Below are positions 19,566-28,972 of a DNA stretch of 64,000 nucleotides, piece by piece. How positions within the stretch are numbered: the stretch's first letter is position 1; every line of letters starts with the position of its first letter. Both the position numbers and the translations under genes were made by a program. The notes under the pieces were generated by a model that searched no databases, was not told the DNA's origin, and saw only the letters and a program-made list of their open reading frames with translations. The stretch is from Mycolicibacterium fluoranthenivorans (GTDB taxonomy: Bacteria > Actinomycetota > Actinomycetes > Mycobacteriales > Mycobacteriaceae): the NCBI RefSeq assembly GCF_011758805.1, contig NZ_JAANOW010000003.1, forward strand, positions 558,001-622,000, read 5' to 3'.

Positions 19566-20207
19566 ATGCAACACCTGATCGTCACCTACGGACTCCTCGC
19601 GATCTTCGTTCTCATGGTCGCTGAATCTGCGTGCATTCCGGTGCCGTCGGAAGTGACGATGCTGCTCGGAGGGGCCCTCGCGGCGGGTGCCGTACCTGGC
19701 CCTCATCCCAATCTGATCACGGTCGTCGTGGCGGGAACCGTGGGCAACGTCGTCGGTAGCTACCTGGCGTGGCTGGTCGGCCGCTTCGGCGGACGGCCAG
19801 CACTCCACCGCTGGGGTCGATACATCTTCCTTCGGCCGTCGGAGATCGACCGCGCTCAGGACTGGTTCGTCCGCCGCGGGGCGCCATCGGTGTTCTGGGC
19901 GCGACTGCTGCCGGGGATTCGGACCGTCATCTCGCTGCCCGCCGGCATCGCGGGGATGCCACCGGCCCGGTTCGGGCTTTACACCTTGGCAGGTTGCCTG
20001 CCGTGGACGGCTGCGCTGACGCTCCTCGGCTACGCGATCGGCGCCAACTGGGATACCGCCGAGCAGGCGATGCGGGGCCCGAGCTACGCCATAGCCGGGA
20101 TCGCCGTCATCGCGATCGTCATCGCGGTGGTCGTCGTGGTGCGTCGACACCGCCGAGCGGAGCTGACAGAACGTGACACTCATGGAGTTTCGTCCCTCGC
20201 AGACTGA
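19566..20207 (+). CDS. DedA-family membrane protein
   Basis: 213 residues with the DedA/SNARE-associated core: an N-terminal re-entrant segment with the acidic motif ESACIPVPSEVTMLLGGALA, the GNVVGSYLAWLVGRFGG motif and the essential-Arg motif FWARLLPGIRTVISLPAG. DedA proteins include flippases for undecaprenyl phosphate and phospholipids. Linkage to PAP2, UppP and wall hydrolases fits carrier-lipid recycling. ATG 19566 starts the hydrophobic N-terminus immediately. It stands divergent from the glycosidase operon behind a TCAGCG box. Confidence 0.9.
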   Translation: MQHLIVTYGLLAIFVLMVAESACIPVPSEVTMLLGGALAAGAVPGPHPNLITVVVAGTVGNVVGSYLAWLVGRFGGRPALHRWGRYIFLRPSEIDRAQDWFVRRGAPSVFWARLLPGIRTVISLPAGIAGMPPARFGLYTLAGCLPWTAALTLLGYAIGANWDTAEQAMRGPSYAIAGIAVIAIVIAVVVVVRRHRRAELTERDTHGVSSLAD

Positions 20208-20689
20208 ATCCTTCACGGCTGCATAGCTATCGCGTGGGCGGTGGCGGCTGCACTCCTGGCGGCATGCGGTCCGGTCGGTCCGCCCACCGGTCGACGCACC
20301 CAGCCGGTGTGCGCCCTCGGCGTAGCCTCCAGTGAAGGTCCACCCGATGTAGCCTTCTACCACGCCGCTACGCCAAGCCCTCACGCGGAGCGCGGGGTCA
20401 TCGTCGCGCGGGCACAGGTCGTGATCGACATTCCAAATGCCCGCAATCACAGCCATCTCCGTCACCGCCACGGGCGCCTTGGGCGAGCGCGCCAGTACGT
20501 GCTCTCGCAGCGCCTCTGTGACGCGTGCCGTCGGGGATGGAGAAACGACCGGATGAGTACGGACGAGTCGCACTCAGCCACACGTGACGCGCACCGTGTG
20601 ACGTCGTCGTCCTTCGCGAGGCGGTCAGGAAGGGCGGCGGAATCAAGCGACTGCTGCGGCAGGCCCTCCCGCAGCGGCACATTCGCTTC
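20208..20689. other. Intergenic region without recognised gene
   Basis: About 480 bp. A plus-strand frame (20241-20732) opens with a hydrophobic Ala-rich stretch and Cys but soon becomes low-quality sequence, so it is not annotated as a lipoprotein. No repeat or strong hairpin was noted. Confidence 0.4.
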
Positions 20690-20706
20690 TCAGCGTGCCC
20701 TCAGCC
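20690..20706 (+). promoter_or_regulatory. TCAGCG direct-repeat box (site E)
   Basis: TCAGCG (20690-20695) and TCAGCC (20701-20706), period 11 bp. A GATACT -10-like hexamer follows at 20714-20719 and the gene starts at 20729. This is the geometry of an activator overlapping the -35 position. Confidence 0.62.
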
Positions 20707-20728
20707 ATCCGCCGATACTTTCTGCCAC

Positions 20729-21961
20729 ATGAGCGACACGATGAGATCGGCGGCCGTGAGATCCCCGCGAACGATGCTGAGCAAGGTTCCCGAGATCACG
20801 GTGTGGTTCTGGATCATCAAGATCCTGTGCACGACCGTGGGCGAGAGCTTCGCCGATTGGATCAACATGACATTGGGCGTTGGCCTGGTGTTGACCGCGG
20901 TGATCTTCACGGTGGTGTTGGCCGCGGTGCTGGCGTGGCAGCTGATGTTGGACCGTTACACGCCGTTCGTCTACTGGCTCACCGTCGTGGTGCTGAGCGT
21001 GACCGGCACCTTGTACACCGACATCCTCACCGATCAGTTCGGCGTGCCATTGGCGTTGAGCTCGGGTGTCTTCGCGGCCGTTCTCGCCGTGGTGTTCGGC
21101 GTGTGGTTCGCCAAGGAGCGGACGCTGTCGATTCACAGCATCACCACGCTGCCGCGCGAGTTGTTCTACTGGCTGGCCATTCTCGTCACCTTCGCGCTCG
21201 GTACCGCGGTCGGCGACTGGACCCTGGACATCACCGGCTGGGGGCCCGGCATTGCGGTGCTGCTGCCCGCCGGACTCATCGTCGCGATCGTGGCGGGCTG
21301 GAAGCTCGGGGCCAACGCGGTGCTGTCGTTCTGGCTCGCCTACATCCTGACGCGTCCGCTGGGGGCCAACATGGGCGACTGGCTCGGGTTCCCCAAGGAT
21401 CAGCAGGGCCTCGGCCTTGGTGTGGCCATCACCAGCGTCATCTTCATGGCCGCGATCCTCGCCACGGTCGTCTACCTCACCGTGACCAAGGCCGACGTCA
21501 TCGACAAGGCGGATGCGCCGCGCGCCAACCCCGGCCGCGAAAAGATCATGCTCGGCTACTTCGGGGCGATTGCGGTGGCCACAGCCGGATTGCTCACCTG
21601 GGCCAATGCTCAACCGCATGCCGCGCCGCCGGGAGCCGAAGGTCCTGCCGTGATCACCGCGATCGCTCCGGGCCAGGCGGTCGCGACGTTCCCGGCGGCC
21701 GACGTCGCCAACTTCAGAACCATCACCCAGGACATGCTGGCCAAGGTGAACGTTGGTGACCAGGCGGGTGCCACGGCTGATGCCAAGAATCTCGAAACCG
21801 CTTGGGACGACGGCCAACCCAAGCTCAAGGCAATCGACGGAAAAACCTGGACCGCCATCGACGGACGGATAGACGCCGTGCTCACCGCGATCAGAGACGC
21901 CAATCCCGACCGCAGCACGCAGACCCAGACCATCAACGACCTTCTGGCCGCCCTCAAGTAG
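20729..21961 (+). CDS. COG4705-type polytopic membrane protein with C-terminal exported domain
   Basis: 410 residues. Residues ~25-260 hold about eight hydrophobic segments with the repeated pattern of COG4705 proteins (VPEITVWFWIIKILCTTVGESFADW; ELFYWLAILVTFALGTAVGDW; YILTRPLGANMGDWLG). The conserved acidic T.GE/GD residues within helices are typical of this uncharacterised transporter-like group. A further helix near residue 285 leads to a ~110-residue hydrophilic tail, probably outside the cell, with no named domain. Strong TCAGCG box directly upstream, so it is very likely in the two-component regulon. Some COG4705 relatives are annotated as manganese-related, but I see nothing that decides the substrate. 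Confidence 0.8.
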   Translation: MSDTMRSAAVRSPRTMLSKVPEITVWFWIIKILCTTVGESFADWINMTLGVGLVLTAVIFTVVLAAVLAWQLMLDRYTPFVYWLTVVVLSVTGTLYTDILTDQFGVPLALSSGVFAAVLAVVFGVWFAKERTLSIHSITTLPRELFYWLAILVTFALGTAVGDWTLDITGWGPGIAVLLPAGLIVAIVAGWKLGANAVLSFWLAYILTRPLGANMGDWLGFPKDQQGLGLGVAITSVIFMAAILATVVYLTVTKADVIDKADAPRANPGREKIMLGYFGAIAVATAGLLTWANAQPHAAPPGAEGPAVITAIAPGQAVATFPAADVANFRTITQDMLAKVNVGDQAGATADAKNLETAWDDGQPKLKAIDGKTWTAIDGRIDAVLTAIRDANPDRSTQTQTINDLLAALK

Positions 21962-22162
21962 CACAGCACTCGCCTGCTCGTGACGTCATCAGGACGCCAC
22001 AGTGTTAAGCACCGCCGATCCCCAGCCCAGCCCCGCTTCGGCTGTCGTCCAATGGATTCCTGGGACTAGCCGATCCGGGCGCCACGGGCCGCCTGTCAAC
22101 CCAGATCCGGCTTGACGGACCGGGTGCTGTGGCGACGACGTCGGTGGTTGGTCGTCGATCGG

Positions 22163-23530
22163 TCAGTGCCCGGCTGCTTCGGCCTGCCCGCTGGGCACGC
22201 CAGCGTGCAACGATGGCGTCAGTCCCGGTAAGGGCACCCGGGGCACCTCGGGGGTGCCCAGGCGGCCGGCCAGCCACGGCAGGGCTGAGGCGAAGGCGGT
22301 GGCCGCGAAGGGCCAATCGTGTTTTCCCGTTTGCGCCACGACCACGCACCTGATGCCATGCGCGCGGCCCAGGGCGCACAACGAGTTGGCGGCGACGTCC
22401 TGGCCTTCGGGGTTGCCGGCCGCGTTCGGCTCACCCATGCCGACATTGGTCGCGGTACCCGCGACGTCGAACCACCCCGACACCCCGGCGTAGGGGCCGT
22501 GACGGGTGATGATCGTCGTCGGATCGAACGCCGCCCACGCGTCGGCGTCACCGCCGAAGAGCCCATCGATGGTCTGATCCTTGGTGCCCGAATTGGGGCC
22601 AAGGTCCCCGGAGACGTCGACGAACGCGGTGAACATGTCCGGGTGCTTCACCGTCAGCACGACGGCACAGGTGCCGCCCATCGACCATCCCACGATGCCC
22701 CAGTTCGCCGGGTCGCGGCTGACACCGAAATTCGACGTCATGAAGGGCACGACGTCTTTGGTCAGGTGATCGGCGGCATTGCCGCGGCGGCCGTTGACGC
22801 ACTCGGTGTCGTTGCGGAACGCGCCGGTGGGATCGACGAACACCAGCACCGGCGCGTAACCGCCGTGAACGGCAGCGAATTCGTCGGCCGTGCTCACCGC
22901 GGCGCCGGCCCGAAGCCAGTCCGCGGGGGTGTTCAATTCGGCGCCGATCATCATCACCGTCGGCAACCGCGGCGGCGGGTTGCTGGCGAACCAGGCGGGC
23001 GGCAGGTAGACCAATTCGCGGCGGTGCGCGAACGTCGATGCCCGGGCGCTGATGCTCACCGGCACCACCACCCCCGTGGTGGGCCGGGCTCCTTTCAGCT
23101 GCATCGCGGTCACGGTGAGGCGATCGGTCTCATCGGGCAGGGGGCCCGCGGTCAGCTGGTTCCATGCGGTATGCACGGTCGGGAAATAGCCGACCCACAG
23201 GTTGAGCGCGAACACCGAGCACACCACGCACAGTGGCACCGACAGCACCGACATGGCGCGGCGCCACCACCGTGCACCACGCCAGCCGAACACCATTACC
23301 CCGACGGCGAACCCGACCATCCCGATCCACGCCCACAGGGTCCAGGGCGCCGGATCACCGGCGACACCCACCGACGCGATGTAGTAGTACGCCCACACCG
23401 CCAGCGCCGCCCCGCACGCCACCGCGAGCGGCAACCACCGCGCGCGCCACCGCGTCGACCGCCATCCGGTCGCTCCGATCAGCACCACTACACAGACCAT
23501 TTGGACCATCACTGGCACCCAGCCGTGCAT
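22163..23530 (-). CDS. Membrane-anchored esterase (esterase D/Ag85-like alpha/beta-hydrolase)
   Basis: About 455 residues from ATG 23530; a GTG at 23584 is the alternative. Four membrane helices occupy the first ~150 residues, then an exported alpha/beta-hydrolase domain. The nucleophile elbow is GWSMGG, followed by VDVSGDLGP and a late His in KHDWPFA. This four-helix-plus-esterase plan occurs in mycobacteria, distantly related to the antigen 85 mycolyltransferases. The substrate is probably an envelope ester; mycolyl transfer is possible but not shown. A potential disulphide pair (ECVN, TCAV) is present. Confidence 0.82.
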   Translation of the reverse strand: MHGWVPVMVQMVCVVVLIGATGWRSTRWRARWLPLAVACGAALAVWAYYYIASVGVAGDPAPWTLWAWIGMVGFAVGVMVFGWRGARWWRRAMSVLSVPLCVVCSVFALNLWVGYFPTVHTAWNQLTAGPLPDETDRLTVTAMQLKGARPTTGVVVPVSISARASTFAHRRELVYLPPAWFASNPPPRLPTVMMIGAELNTPADWLRAGAAVSTADEFAAVHGGYAPVLVFVDPTGAFRNDTECVNGRRGNAADHLTKDVVPFMTSNFGVSRDPANWGIVGWSMGGTCAVVLTVKHPDMFTAFVDVSGDLGPNSGTKDQTIDGLFGGDADAWAAFDPTTIITRHGPYAGVSGWFDVAGTATNVGMGEPNAAGNPEGQDVAANSLCALGRAHGIRCVVVAQTGKHDWPFAATAFASALPWLAGRLGTPEVPRVPLPGLTPSLHAGVPSGQAEAAGH

Positions 23531-23775
23531 CAACGACAGGCTCCCGAGCTGGTGTCGCAGCGGTGCGGCATCAGTGCTCCACACGGTGGCGGCGACTCCT
23601 CATCGTCGGTGTGCAAATTCCCACACGGTCTGTCGTCGGTTGCTGTGGACATGCCGGTAGCGCCGACGGGGATCCGCACGCCAGGCAACGCGTGCGATGC
23701 GGGTGCTCGCGGCCACCACGTGGCTGACACGCCCACGTTGCGGGTGCCGGGTATGCCGTGTTGGACATGGCCAGT

Positions 23776-24654
23776 TCACGCAAAGCGAACGATCGAAATC
23801 AGTCCGGCGACAAGGCAATACACGGCGAACGGCAGCAGCGTCCGGCTGTGGAAGTACCGGGTCAGAAAGCGCACCGAGACGTAGGCCGCCACCCCCGCGA
23901 CGATCGCTCCCAGGAGAACCTGACCCAGTATTCCCTGGGCCGCCGGCCCGGCCAGGGTCGGCAGCTTGAGCACGCCTGCCGCCAAGATGATCGGCGTGGC
24001 GAGCAGAAAAGCGAACTTCGCCGCGTCCTCGTGGTCGAGCCCTCGAAGCAAACCGCCCACCATCGTCACGCCGGAGCGGCTGATCCCGGCTAGCAACGCC
24101 AGACTCTGCACCAGCCCGATCCCTCCCGCCTCCAGGTAGCTGAGCTCGTCGATGCTCCGCGTAGCACCTGTATCCGTTGCCGCCGCGTCTTGGCGTCGGC
24201 GCAGCAGTTCACCGCCGGCGAGGATGACGCCGTTGAGCGCTAAGAACACTGCGGCGGCCAACGGCGTGGCGAACAACGTGCGCAAGGGGTGTTCGAAGGC
24301 CAGGCCGATCAACCCGACCGGAATGGTGGCCGCGATCAGCAGCCACGCCAGGCGCTGCGAGGACGTCGCGATCTGGCGTGTCCGCAGTGAGGTGATCAGG
24401 GCCGCGACGATCCTGACCCAGTCGCTCCAGTAGAACACCAGCAGTGCCAGGGCCGTCGCGACGTGCAACGCGACGACAAACGCCAAATACGGGGTGCCAC
24501 CGTCGGAGTTGCCTTGGGTGACCAATTCACTCCAGGTCCCGCCGATCCAGGCTGGCACCAGCACCGAATGGCCCAGGCTCGAAATCGGGAACAACTCCGT
24601 CACGCCCTGCAACGCACCAATCACCGCGGCCTGGGCATACGTCAACGCCGACAT
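23776..24654 (-). CDS. uppP: Undecaprenyl-diphosphatase (BacA/UppP family)
   Basis: 292-residue polytopic enzyme that dephosphorylates undecaprenyl pyrophosphate to regenerate the lipid carrier for peptidoglycan and arabinogalactan synthesis. Start ATG 24654 has a good GGAGG upstream. The catalytic motifs are ELFPISSLGHSVL (Glu, Ser, His; the usual form is PVSSTGHL) and GISRSGVTMVGGLLRGL (essential Arg). The motif variants and insertions suggest an actinobacterial second UppP type rather than the housekeeping copy. No operon partner is evident, but PAP2 and DedA nearby act on similar lipids. Confidence 0.9.
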   Translation of the reverse strand: MSALTYAQAAVIGALQGVTELFPISSLGHSVLVPAWIGGTWSELVTQGNSDGGTPYLAFVVALHVATALALLVFYWSDWVRIVAALITSLRTRQIATSSQRLAWLLIAATIPVGLIGLAFEHPLRTLFATPLAAAVFLALNGVILAGGELLRRRQDAAATDTGATRSIDELSYLEAGGIGLVQSLALLAGISRSGVTMVGGLLRGLDHEDAAKFAFLLATPIILAAGVLKLPTLAGPAAQGILGQVLLGAIVAGVAAYVSVRFLTRYFHSRTLLPFAVYCLVAGLISIVRFA

Positions 24655-24959
24655 CACAATCCTCCGGTCAGGGGTGAGAGAGCCAGGTACCGCACAGGTC
24701 TCCCCGAGTGCACGCCGCCTCAGCGACGGCCCCACTATGACTGACATCGGCTGAGAATTCGCTGGCAAGTTCGCTCCCACGCCCGCGCGGTCACCGTCGT
24801 TCCCTTTATGTGGCGACCATCCGGGCCGAGATCACGGGAGACAGGACAGAGACCGCCACCTGCCACTTCCAAAGCGCTCGCGCGGCCACGACTGGAGTCC
24901 GGGCAGGCGCAGCGCACCGCGAGTATCGGCTGTGTCCATTCGCGTCGGCGGCGAGGTGA
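24655..24959. other. Short intergenic region
   Basis: About 300 bp between the uppP start and the lgt stop, both on the minus strand. A TCTCAGCC-GATG-TCAGTC element on the minus strand near 24733-24753 resembles the TCAGCG box but has a 10-bp period, so it is only a weak candidate for control of uppP. Confidence 0.35.
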
Positions 24960-25811
24960 TCACGCCACCGGTGTGTCGTCGGAGGGTGTTTCCACTGTGC
25001 ACGCGTCGGACGCGTCCGCTGGCGAGCGCCGCGGCCAGCACAACACGGTCATCGCGGCGAGGAACACGATCAGGGATGTCCAGTCGTTGAGGCGCAGGCC
25101 CAGGAAGTGATTGGCGTGATCGACCCGCAGCGCCTCGATCGCACCGCGCCCCAGGGTGTAGGCGGCGACGTAGAGGGCGAACAGTTTGCCGCGGGACACC
25201 GTGAAGCGTCGGTCGACCCACAGCAGCAGCACCGCGACGGCGACGTTCCACAGCGATTCGTAGAGAAACGTGGGGTGATACAAGCCGATCGTGGGGGTGT
25301 CGAGCGGCCGGTGCGCAGGGTCGATCTGCAACGCCCACGGCAGCGTGGTGGGCCGACCGTAGAGTTCCTGGTTGAAATAATTGCCCCACCGCCCGATCGC
25401 TTGGGCCAGCACCAGTCCCGGAGCCAGCGCGTCACCGAAGTCCAGCAGGTTGATGCCTTTCCGGCGGCACCCGATCCAGGCGCCGACCGCGCCGAGCGCG
25501 ACGGCCCCCCAAATCCCCAGGCCGCCGTCCCAGATGTAGAACGCCTTGATCGGATCCCTCCCTGGCAGGAAGTACAGCTCGGGATCGGTGATCACGTGAT
25601 AGAGCCGGCCGCCCACGATGCCGAACGGGACCGCCCACATCGCGATGTCCATCACGTCGTCGGGATCACCGCCGCGGGCCTTCCAACGCCGTTGGGTCAG
25701 CCAGATCGCGACGACGATCCCGGCGATGATGCACAGCGCATACGCCCGGATCGGAATCGGGCCCAGATGCCACACGCCTTGGCTGGGGCTGGGTAGCGAT
25801 GCCAGAAACAT
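24960..25811 (-). CDS. lgt: Prolipoprotein diacylglyceryl transferase
   Basis: 283 residues from ATG 25811 (MFLASLPSPSQGVWHLGP). It transfers diacylglycerol from phosphatidylglycerol to the lipobox Cys of prolipoproteins, the first step of lipoprotein maturation. The Lgt signature GRWGNYFNQELYG is present, with FGIVGGRLYHVITD and YHPTFLYESLWN, and seven membrane helices. At 283 residues it lacks the long C-terminal extension of the M. tuberculosis enzyme; some rapid-growing mycobacteria have a second, shorter Lgt and this could be that copy. Several lipoproteins lie in the window (8004, 33748, 39199, 44428). Confidence 0.93.
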   Translation of the reverse strand: MFLASLPSPSQGVWHLGPIPIRAYALCIIAGIVVAIWLTQRRWKARGGDPDDVMDIAMWAVPFGIVGGRLYHVITDPELYFLPGRDPIKAFYIWDGGLGIWGAVALGAVGAWIGCRRKGINLLDFGDALAPGLVLAQAIGRWGNYFNQELYGRPTTLPWALQIDPAHRPLDTPTIGLYHPTFLYESLWNVAVAVLLLWVDRRFTVSRGKLFALYVAAYTLGRGAIEALRVDHANHFLGLRLNDWTSLIVFLAAMTVLCWPRRSPADASDACTVETPSDDTPVA

Positions 25812-25968
25812 CGGTGCCTCTCGTCGTCGGCTTCCCCGACCGGTCGGGGAAGGGGTGGCAGCGCGTATCAATCACACCACCGCCCACATAGCGTGCCCCA
25901 TCAAACCGACGGCATTCCCAGCGGTTTCACACCCCGGTGTCTGATGCCTCACGGCGGCTGACCCAATC

Positions 25969-26568
25969 ATGGACCGCATGGGATCGGCGCAGCCTCCACA
26001 GGCCCTCAGCACGCCGCCGCGGACCGAACGTGTCCCCTCGCGCCGGGGAAGCCGACCTCGGTGGCGTCCCGTCGCCCTCGGAGGTGCAGTCCTGGTCACC
26101 GCTGGCGCGGTGGTCGCGTTCACCATCGTGGGCGCCCGCGACATCATGTGTGGGCAGCGCCAAAACCGGGCCACCTCGCTGCCGCTCGCGCCGCTCACGT
26201 CGTCGCTGCCCACCTCGGGTGTTGCCAGCGCCACCTGCGCGGCCTGGCCTCCGGCCAAGCACAGCATCGATGCGGTGTCCGTGCTGCCCGCAGGCTGGTA
26301 CTGGAACCCGTCCGTCGCGCGATTAGACGTCGCCGACATGGCCGCCGCGGTGAACCTCGATCTCGATCACTTTCATTCGCAGATCGCGACCACTGATCCC
26401 GCCCTCATTGCGGGGGCAGCCCGATCCTATATTTCGGCCACACGAACCGAGCTGAGTACGTTGACCGACCACACCTTCGGCGACGCCGTGGCCGTGAGCG
26501 TGGCCTGGGCCCGTTCGGAGCTGAATCGGGCCTGCGGAATACCGAGTCATGGCACGGCGACGATCTGA
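25969..26568 (+). CDS. Putative membrane-anchored exported protein, unknown function
   Basis: 199 residues from ATG 25969 (ATG 25978 is an alternative). A basic, Pro/Arg-rich N-terminus precedes one membrane anchor (PVALGGAVLVTAGAVVAFTIVG), so the rest should be outside. The exported part contains four Cys (IMCG, ATCAAW, RACG), an Ala-rich helical region and no motif I recognise. Base composition and codon use are normal for the window. Divergent from lgt by about 160 bp. Coding status is likely but rests on length and signal anchor only. Confidence 0.6.
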   Translation: MDRMGSAQPPQALSTPPRTERVPSRRGSRPRWRPVALGGAVLVTAGAVVAFTIVGARDIMCGQRQNRATSLPLAPLTSSLPTSGVASATCAAWPPAKHSIDAVSVLPAGWYWNPSVARLDVADMAAAVNLDLDHFHSQIATTDPALIAGAARSYISATRTELSTLTDHTFGDAVAVSVAWARSELNRACGIPSHGTATI

Positions 26569-27209
26569 TTCCGTCGATGGCCCACCGCCATGTGCGGCCC
26601 CGACAGATCGAACGCAGGCTGTCGTGCCCGCCGTTCGCGTTGGCGGGGCCGGCCAGCCTAGGTAGAGGTATGCCATCGGGCCGGTGTCGCGCCGGGCGAG
26701 CTCCGCGCGGCGCGACGCCACCCGGCCCACCACCGACCAATGATGTGTGAGTTCGCGAAATTCGCTGCCGCCGGACGATATTCGCTGGGTGCGCGGCATC
26801 GTTCCGCGGAATCGACAGACGTCGGGGACTGAGCAATGACAGGTGCGGGCTGTGGCGGCAGGACGCTTGACACGACGTCGTTGGCCAAATCATCGGGGTC
26901 GACCGCCGATGCGCCGCGCGGCGGCGACGAGATCCATCGATGGATCTCACCCCTGCAGACTCTCCCGGTGACCTTCAGCATGCCTGTGGCCCTACCACAT
27001 CTCCTCGCTCCATTCCCCTCCCGCTGGGAATGTAGGTGCCACCAGTCACATCACCTCGACTTTCAAGGGACGCTCAGCCTCCTGGCATCATCTCCGGTGG
27101 CGCATTCTGCACCGGCCCGGGACGCCGAAGTCTGGCCGCTGTCCCGCCGCGGCGGGTGCTGGCGGCGCGTTGGGGTCTGGCGGCGTAACTTCGGACGGGG
27201 GCGGCGGGG
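26569..27209. other. Intergenic/degenerate region
   Basis: About 640 bp. Open frames exist on both strands but none shows family features, and one minus-strand stretch near 26640-26760 is vaguely protein-like. The lost 5' part of the ferredoxin-reductase pseudogene should have lain here but could not be recognised. Confidence 0.4.
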
Positions 27210-27840
27210 ATGCTGCACACCCCGGCCGGCGCCGACGCCGACGTCGACCTCACTCCGACGCTGCTCGCCCGTTCCCTCGGCCCGGCGTTGGGTGCGATCG
27301 TCGGCGACATCCACCGCGACGCCGGCCTCCCGCTACACCTGGGCGTGGGCGTGCACGGCTGGACCGAAACACCCTCAGGGGTAGAGCTCACACTCGACGA
27401 CGGCGAAACCCTCACTGCCGACGCCGCCGTCGTCGGCACCTACCCCCGCACCGACCTGCGGCGCGGCAGCGGACTAGACCTCACCGACGGCGTGCTGTGC
27501 ACTCCCACCTGCCACGCCCAGACAGTCGACGGCAAGGCAGTGGAATCCGTTGTGGCAGAGATGATGTCACACGGTGGCCCAACGTGCGGTTCCACACCAC
27601 ACCACACCGCGGCGGGTCGAACACTGGATCAACGCCATCGAAATGGGTCAAGCCGCCGCCTCACCGCTCCTCGCCTGGTCCCAGGCCGGACGGCCGTTCA
27701 CCTCGATCCCAAGGTTCTGGTCCCACCAGCACGGCGTCCGCATCCAATCCCTCGGAATGCCCACACTCGGAACCGACATGACCAATCCTGGACGGCACAC
27801 CCGAGAGCCGGCGGTTCGTGGCCGGGTTCACCCGACCCTG
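27210..27840 (+). pseudogene. Ferredoxin reductase-like FAD/NAD oxidoreductase, multiply frameshifted
   Basis: Fragments in three frames line up with the second half of class-I ferredoxin reductases. Frame 1 reads ARSLGPALGAIVGDIHRDAG, GVGVHGWTETPSG, then LDDGETLTADAAVVGTYPRTD and GSGLDLTDGVLC. A shifted frame gives the GD-box remnant RWPNVRFHTTPHR, and another gives RVEHWINAIEMGQAAAS and RIQSLGMPTLG. A further shift gives RRFVAGFTR. The N-terminal FAD-binding part is missing. At least three frame changes make it a dead gene. The intact enzyme would have fed electrons to a ferredoxin-dependent oxygenase, for which no partner is seen here. Confidence 0.78.
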
Positions 27841-28220
27841 CACCAGAGGGACCGATCCTCGTCGGCGCCGTCGCCGTCGGACTAATACTGGGTTTACTGG
27901 CTATCGAGCATTCGCATCTGCACGTGGGCGCCAGTTTCGCGGTGGGGTCGTCCTCGCGTTCCCGGGCGGTTTACGAATGCACAGGCACCACGTCACCGCC
28001 TCAGGCAGAGGATATTGCCGACAACGCGCCTGTGGCGCAACCGAACCGGCCTTCAAGTCGTTGATCCATCGCCTGAAGCTGGTTTAGCTCGGGTTTAGAT
28101 CTCGCCACAGTTCCAGAGACTTGGCGTGAACGTCCCGTGCCGCACCCAGTGCCCCGTCCACGGCAGCCTGAGTCGCCTCAGTGTCCAGAGCCGCTAGACG
28201 GGCATCGCAGTCGGCACAGA
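27841..28220. other. Region without recognised gene
   Basis: About 380 bp between the pseudogene and the stop of the His-rich membrane protein. Open frames here are read-through of the decayed gene. No repeat or clear terminator was seen. Confidence 0.4.
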
Positions 28221-28925
28221 TCACTCATCGTGGTGATCGCCAACATCAGTGGCATGCGGCGACTCCGCCTGTGGGAGAGGAGATCCGACGGGTGCCGGTG
28301 CCGCGGGAGTGCCGATCGACTCGACGCTCGGTGGGGACATGGCCGGCTCTGGGTGTTCGTGATGTGCCTCTGCAGGTCCAACATTAGGACCGTGGTGGTC
28401 AGTTGCGGCGCCGGCCTGATCGGGATGGCCGTGCTGTAGACCAGAGGCCACACCGACCGTCGACGCCAGAGCGACGACGGCAGTTGCGCCGAGGAGCACG
28501 ATCGCGTTCCCGAACGCTGGTATCGGTTCGCTGTGGTGGCCTCGGTACACCACCCAGCCGGCTGCCATCACGACATAGATTTGAAGCAGCAGAGCACAAA
28601 GGTCGGCGCCCTTGACGAGCTCGGGTTCTCCAGCGTGAGGGCCGAACGGCGCGCCCGCCGTCCGCGAAAGAGCCCACAGTGCGATGGCCCCGACATTGAG
28701 CATGATCCCCGCGGCAAGCACAGACGTCGTCATCCGAGCAAGGACTAGTCGCGCCCAGATCAGTTGGCACAAGGCGATCGAGAGAAAGAACAGGCCTGCC
28801 GGCACCCACTCTTGCCAATGCGTTGGCACCACCGCGAAGTGGACGATCGCCGCGCCGAACGAAGCTAGTGCGGCAAGCTTCACAGCCAGCCTGCTGTCCG
28901 TCCTCGTCGCTACTCTGGGCGCCAC
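28221..28925 (-). CDS. Polytopic membrane protein with His/Pro-rich C-terminal tail
   Basis: 234 residues with about five membrane helices (20-40, 42-60, 68-88, ~108-130, 142-160), then a ~75-residue tail rich in His, Pro and Glu (GLQHGHPDQAGAATDHHG, EAHHEHPEP, and DVGDHHDE at the end). The His clusters suggest metal binding. The gene lies just downstream of the CPD-type copper/heavy-metal ATPase on the same strand, 135 bp away, so a metal-resistance role is likely but unproven. A perfect 7-bp inverted repeat (28973-28995) sits before its start. I know no named family for it. Confidence 0.72.
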   Translation of the reverse strand: MAPRVATRTDSRLAVKLAALASFGAAIVHFAVVPTHWQEWVPAGLFFLSIALCQLIWARLVLARMTTSVLAAGIMLNVGAIALWALSRTAGAPFGPHAGEPELVKGADLCALLLQIYVVMAAGWVVYRGHHSEPIPAFGNAIVLLGATAVVALASTVGVASGLQHGHPDQAGAATDHHGPNVGPAEAHHEHPEPAMSPPSVESIGTPAAPAPVGSPLPQAESPHATDVGDHHDE

Positions 28926-28972
28926 ACGTCCGATGATGGCAGCCTTTGCTCGAACATCAACTGTGCGACACC

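Noticed and set aside
20241..20732. Plus-strand frame starting with a lipoprotein-like Ala/Cys stretch
   Set aside because: Sequence after ~20 codons is not protein-like, and the frame runs into the promoter box and start of the next gene.
20690..21964. 424-codon minus frame opposite the COG4705 gene
   Set aside because: No hydrophobic core or motif, Gly/Asp/His-biased shadow; the plus strand has a clear membrane protein with promoter.
22319..23884. 521-codon plus frame opposite the esterase
   Set aside because: Shadow ORF; the minus strand has the GWSMGG esterase.
24733..24753. Minus-strand TCTCAGCC-GATG-TCAGTC as a regulon box for uppP
   Set aside because: Period is 10 bp and the second half-site is poor; kept only as a remark.
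26323..26799. Minus-strand frame with a protein-like stretch (WSVVGRVASRRAELARRDTG)
   Set aside because: No start signal or family, and it overlaps the end of the plus-strand gene at 25969.
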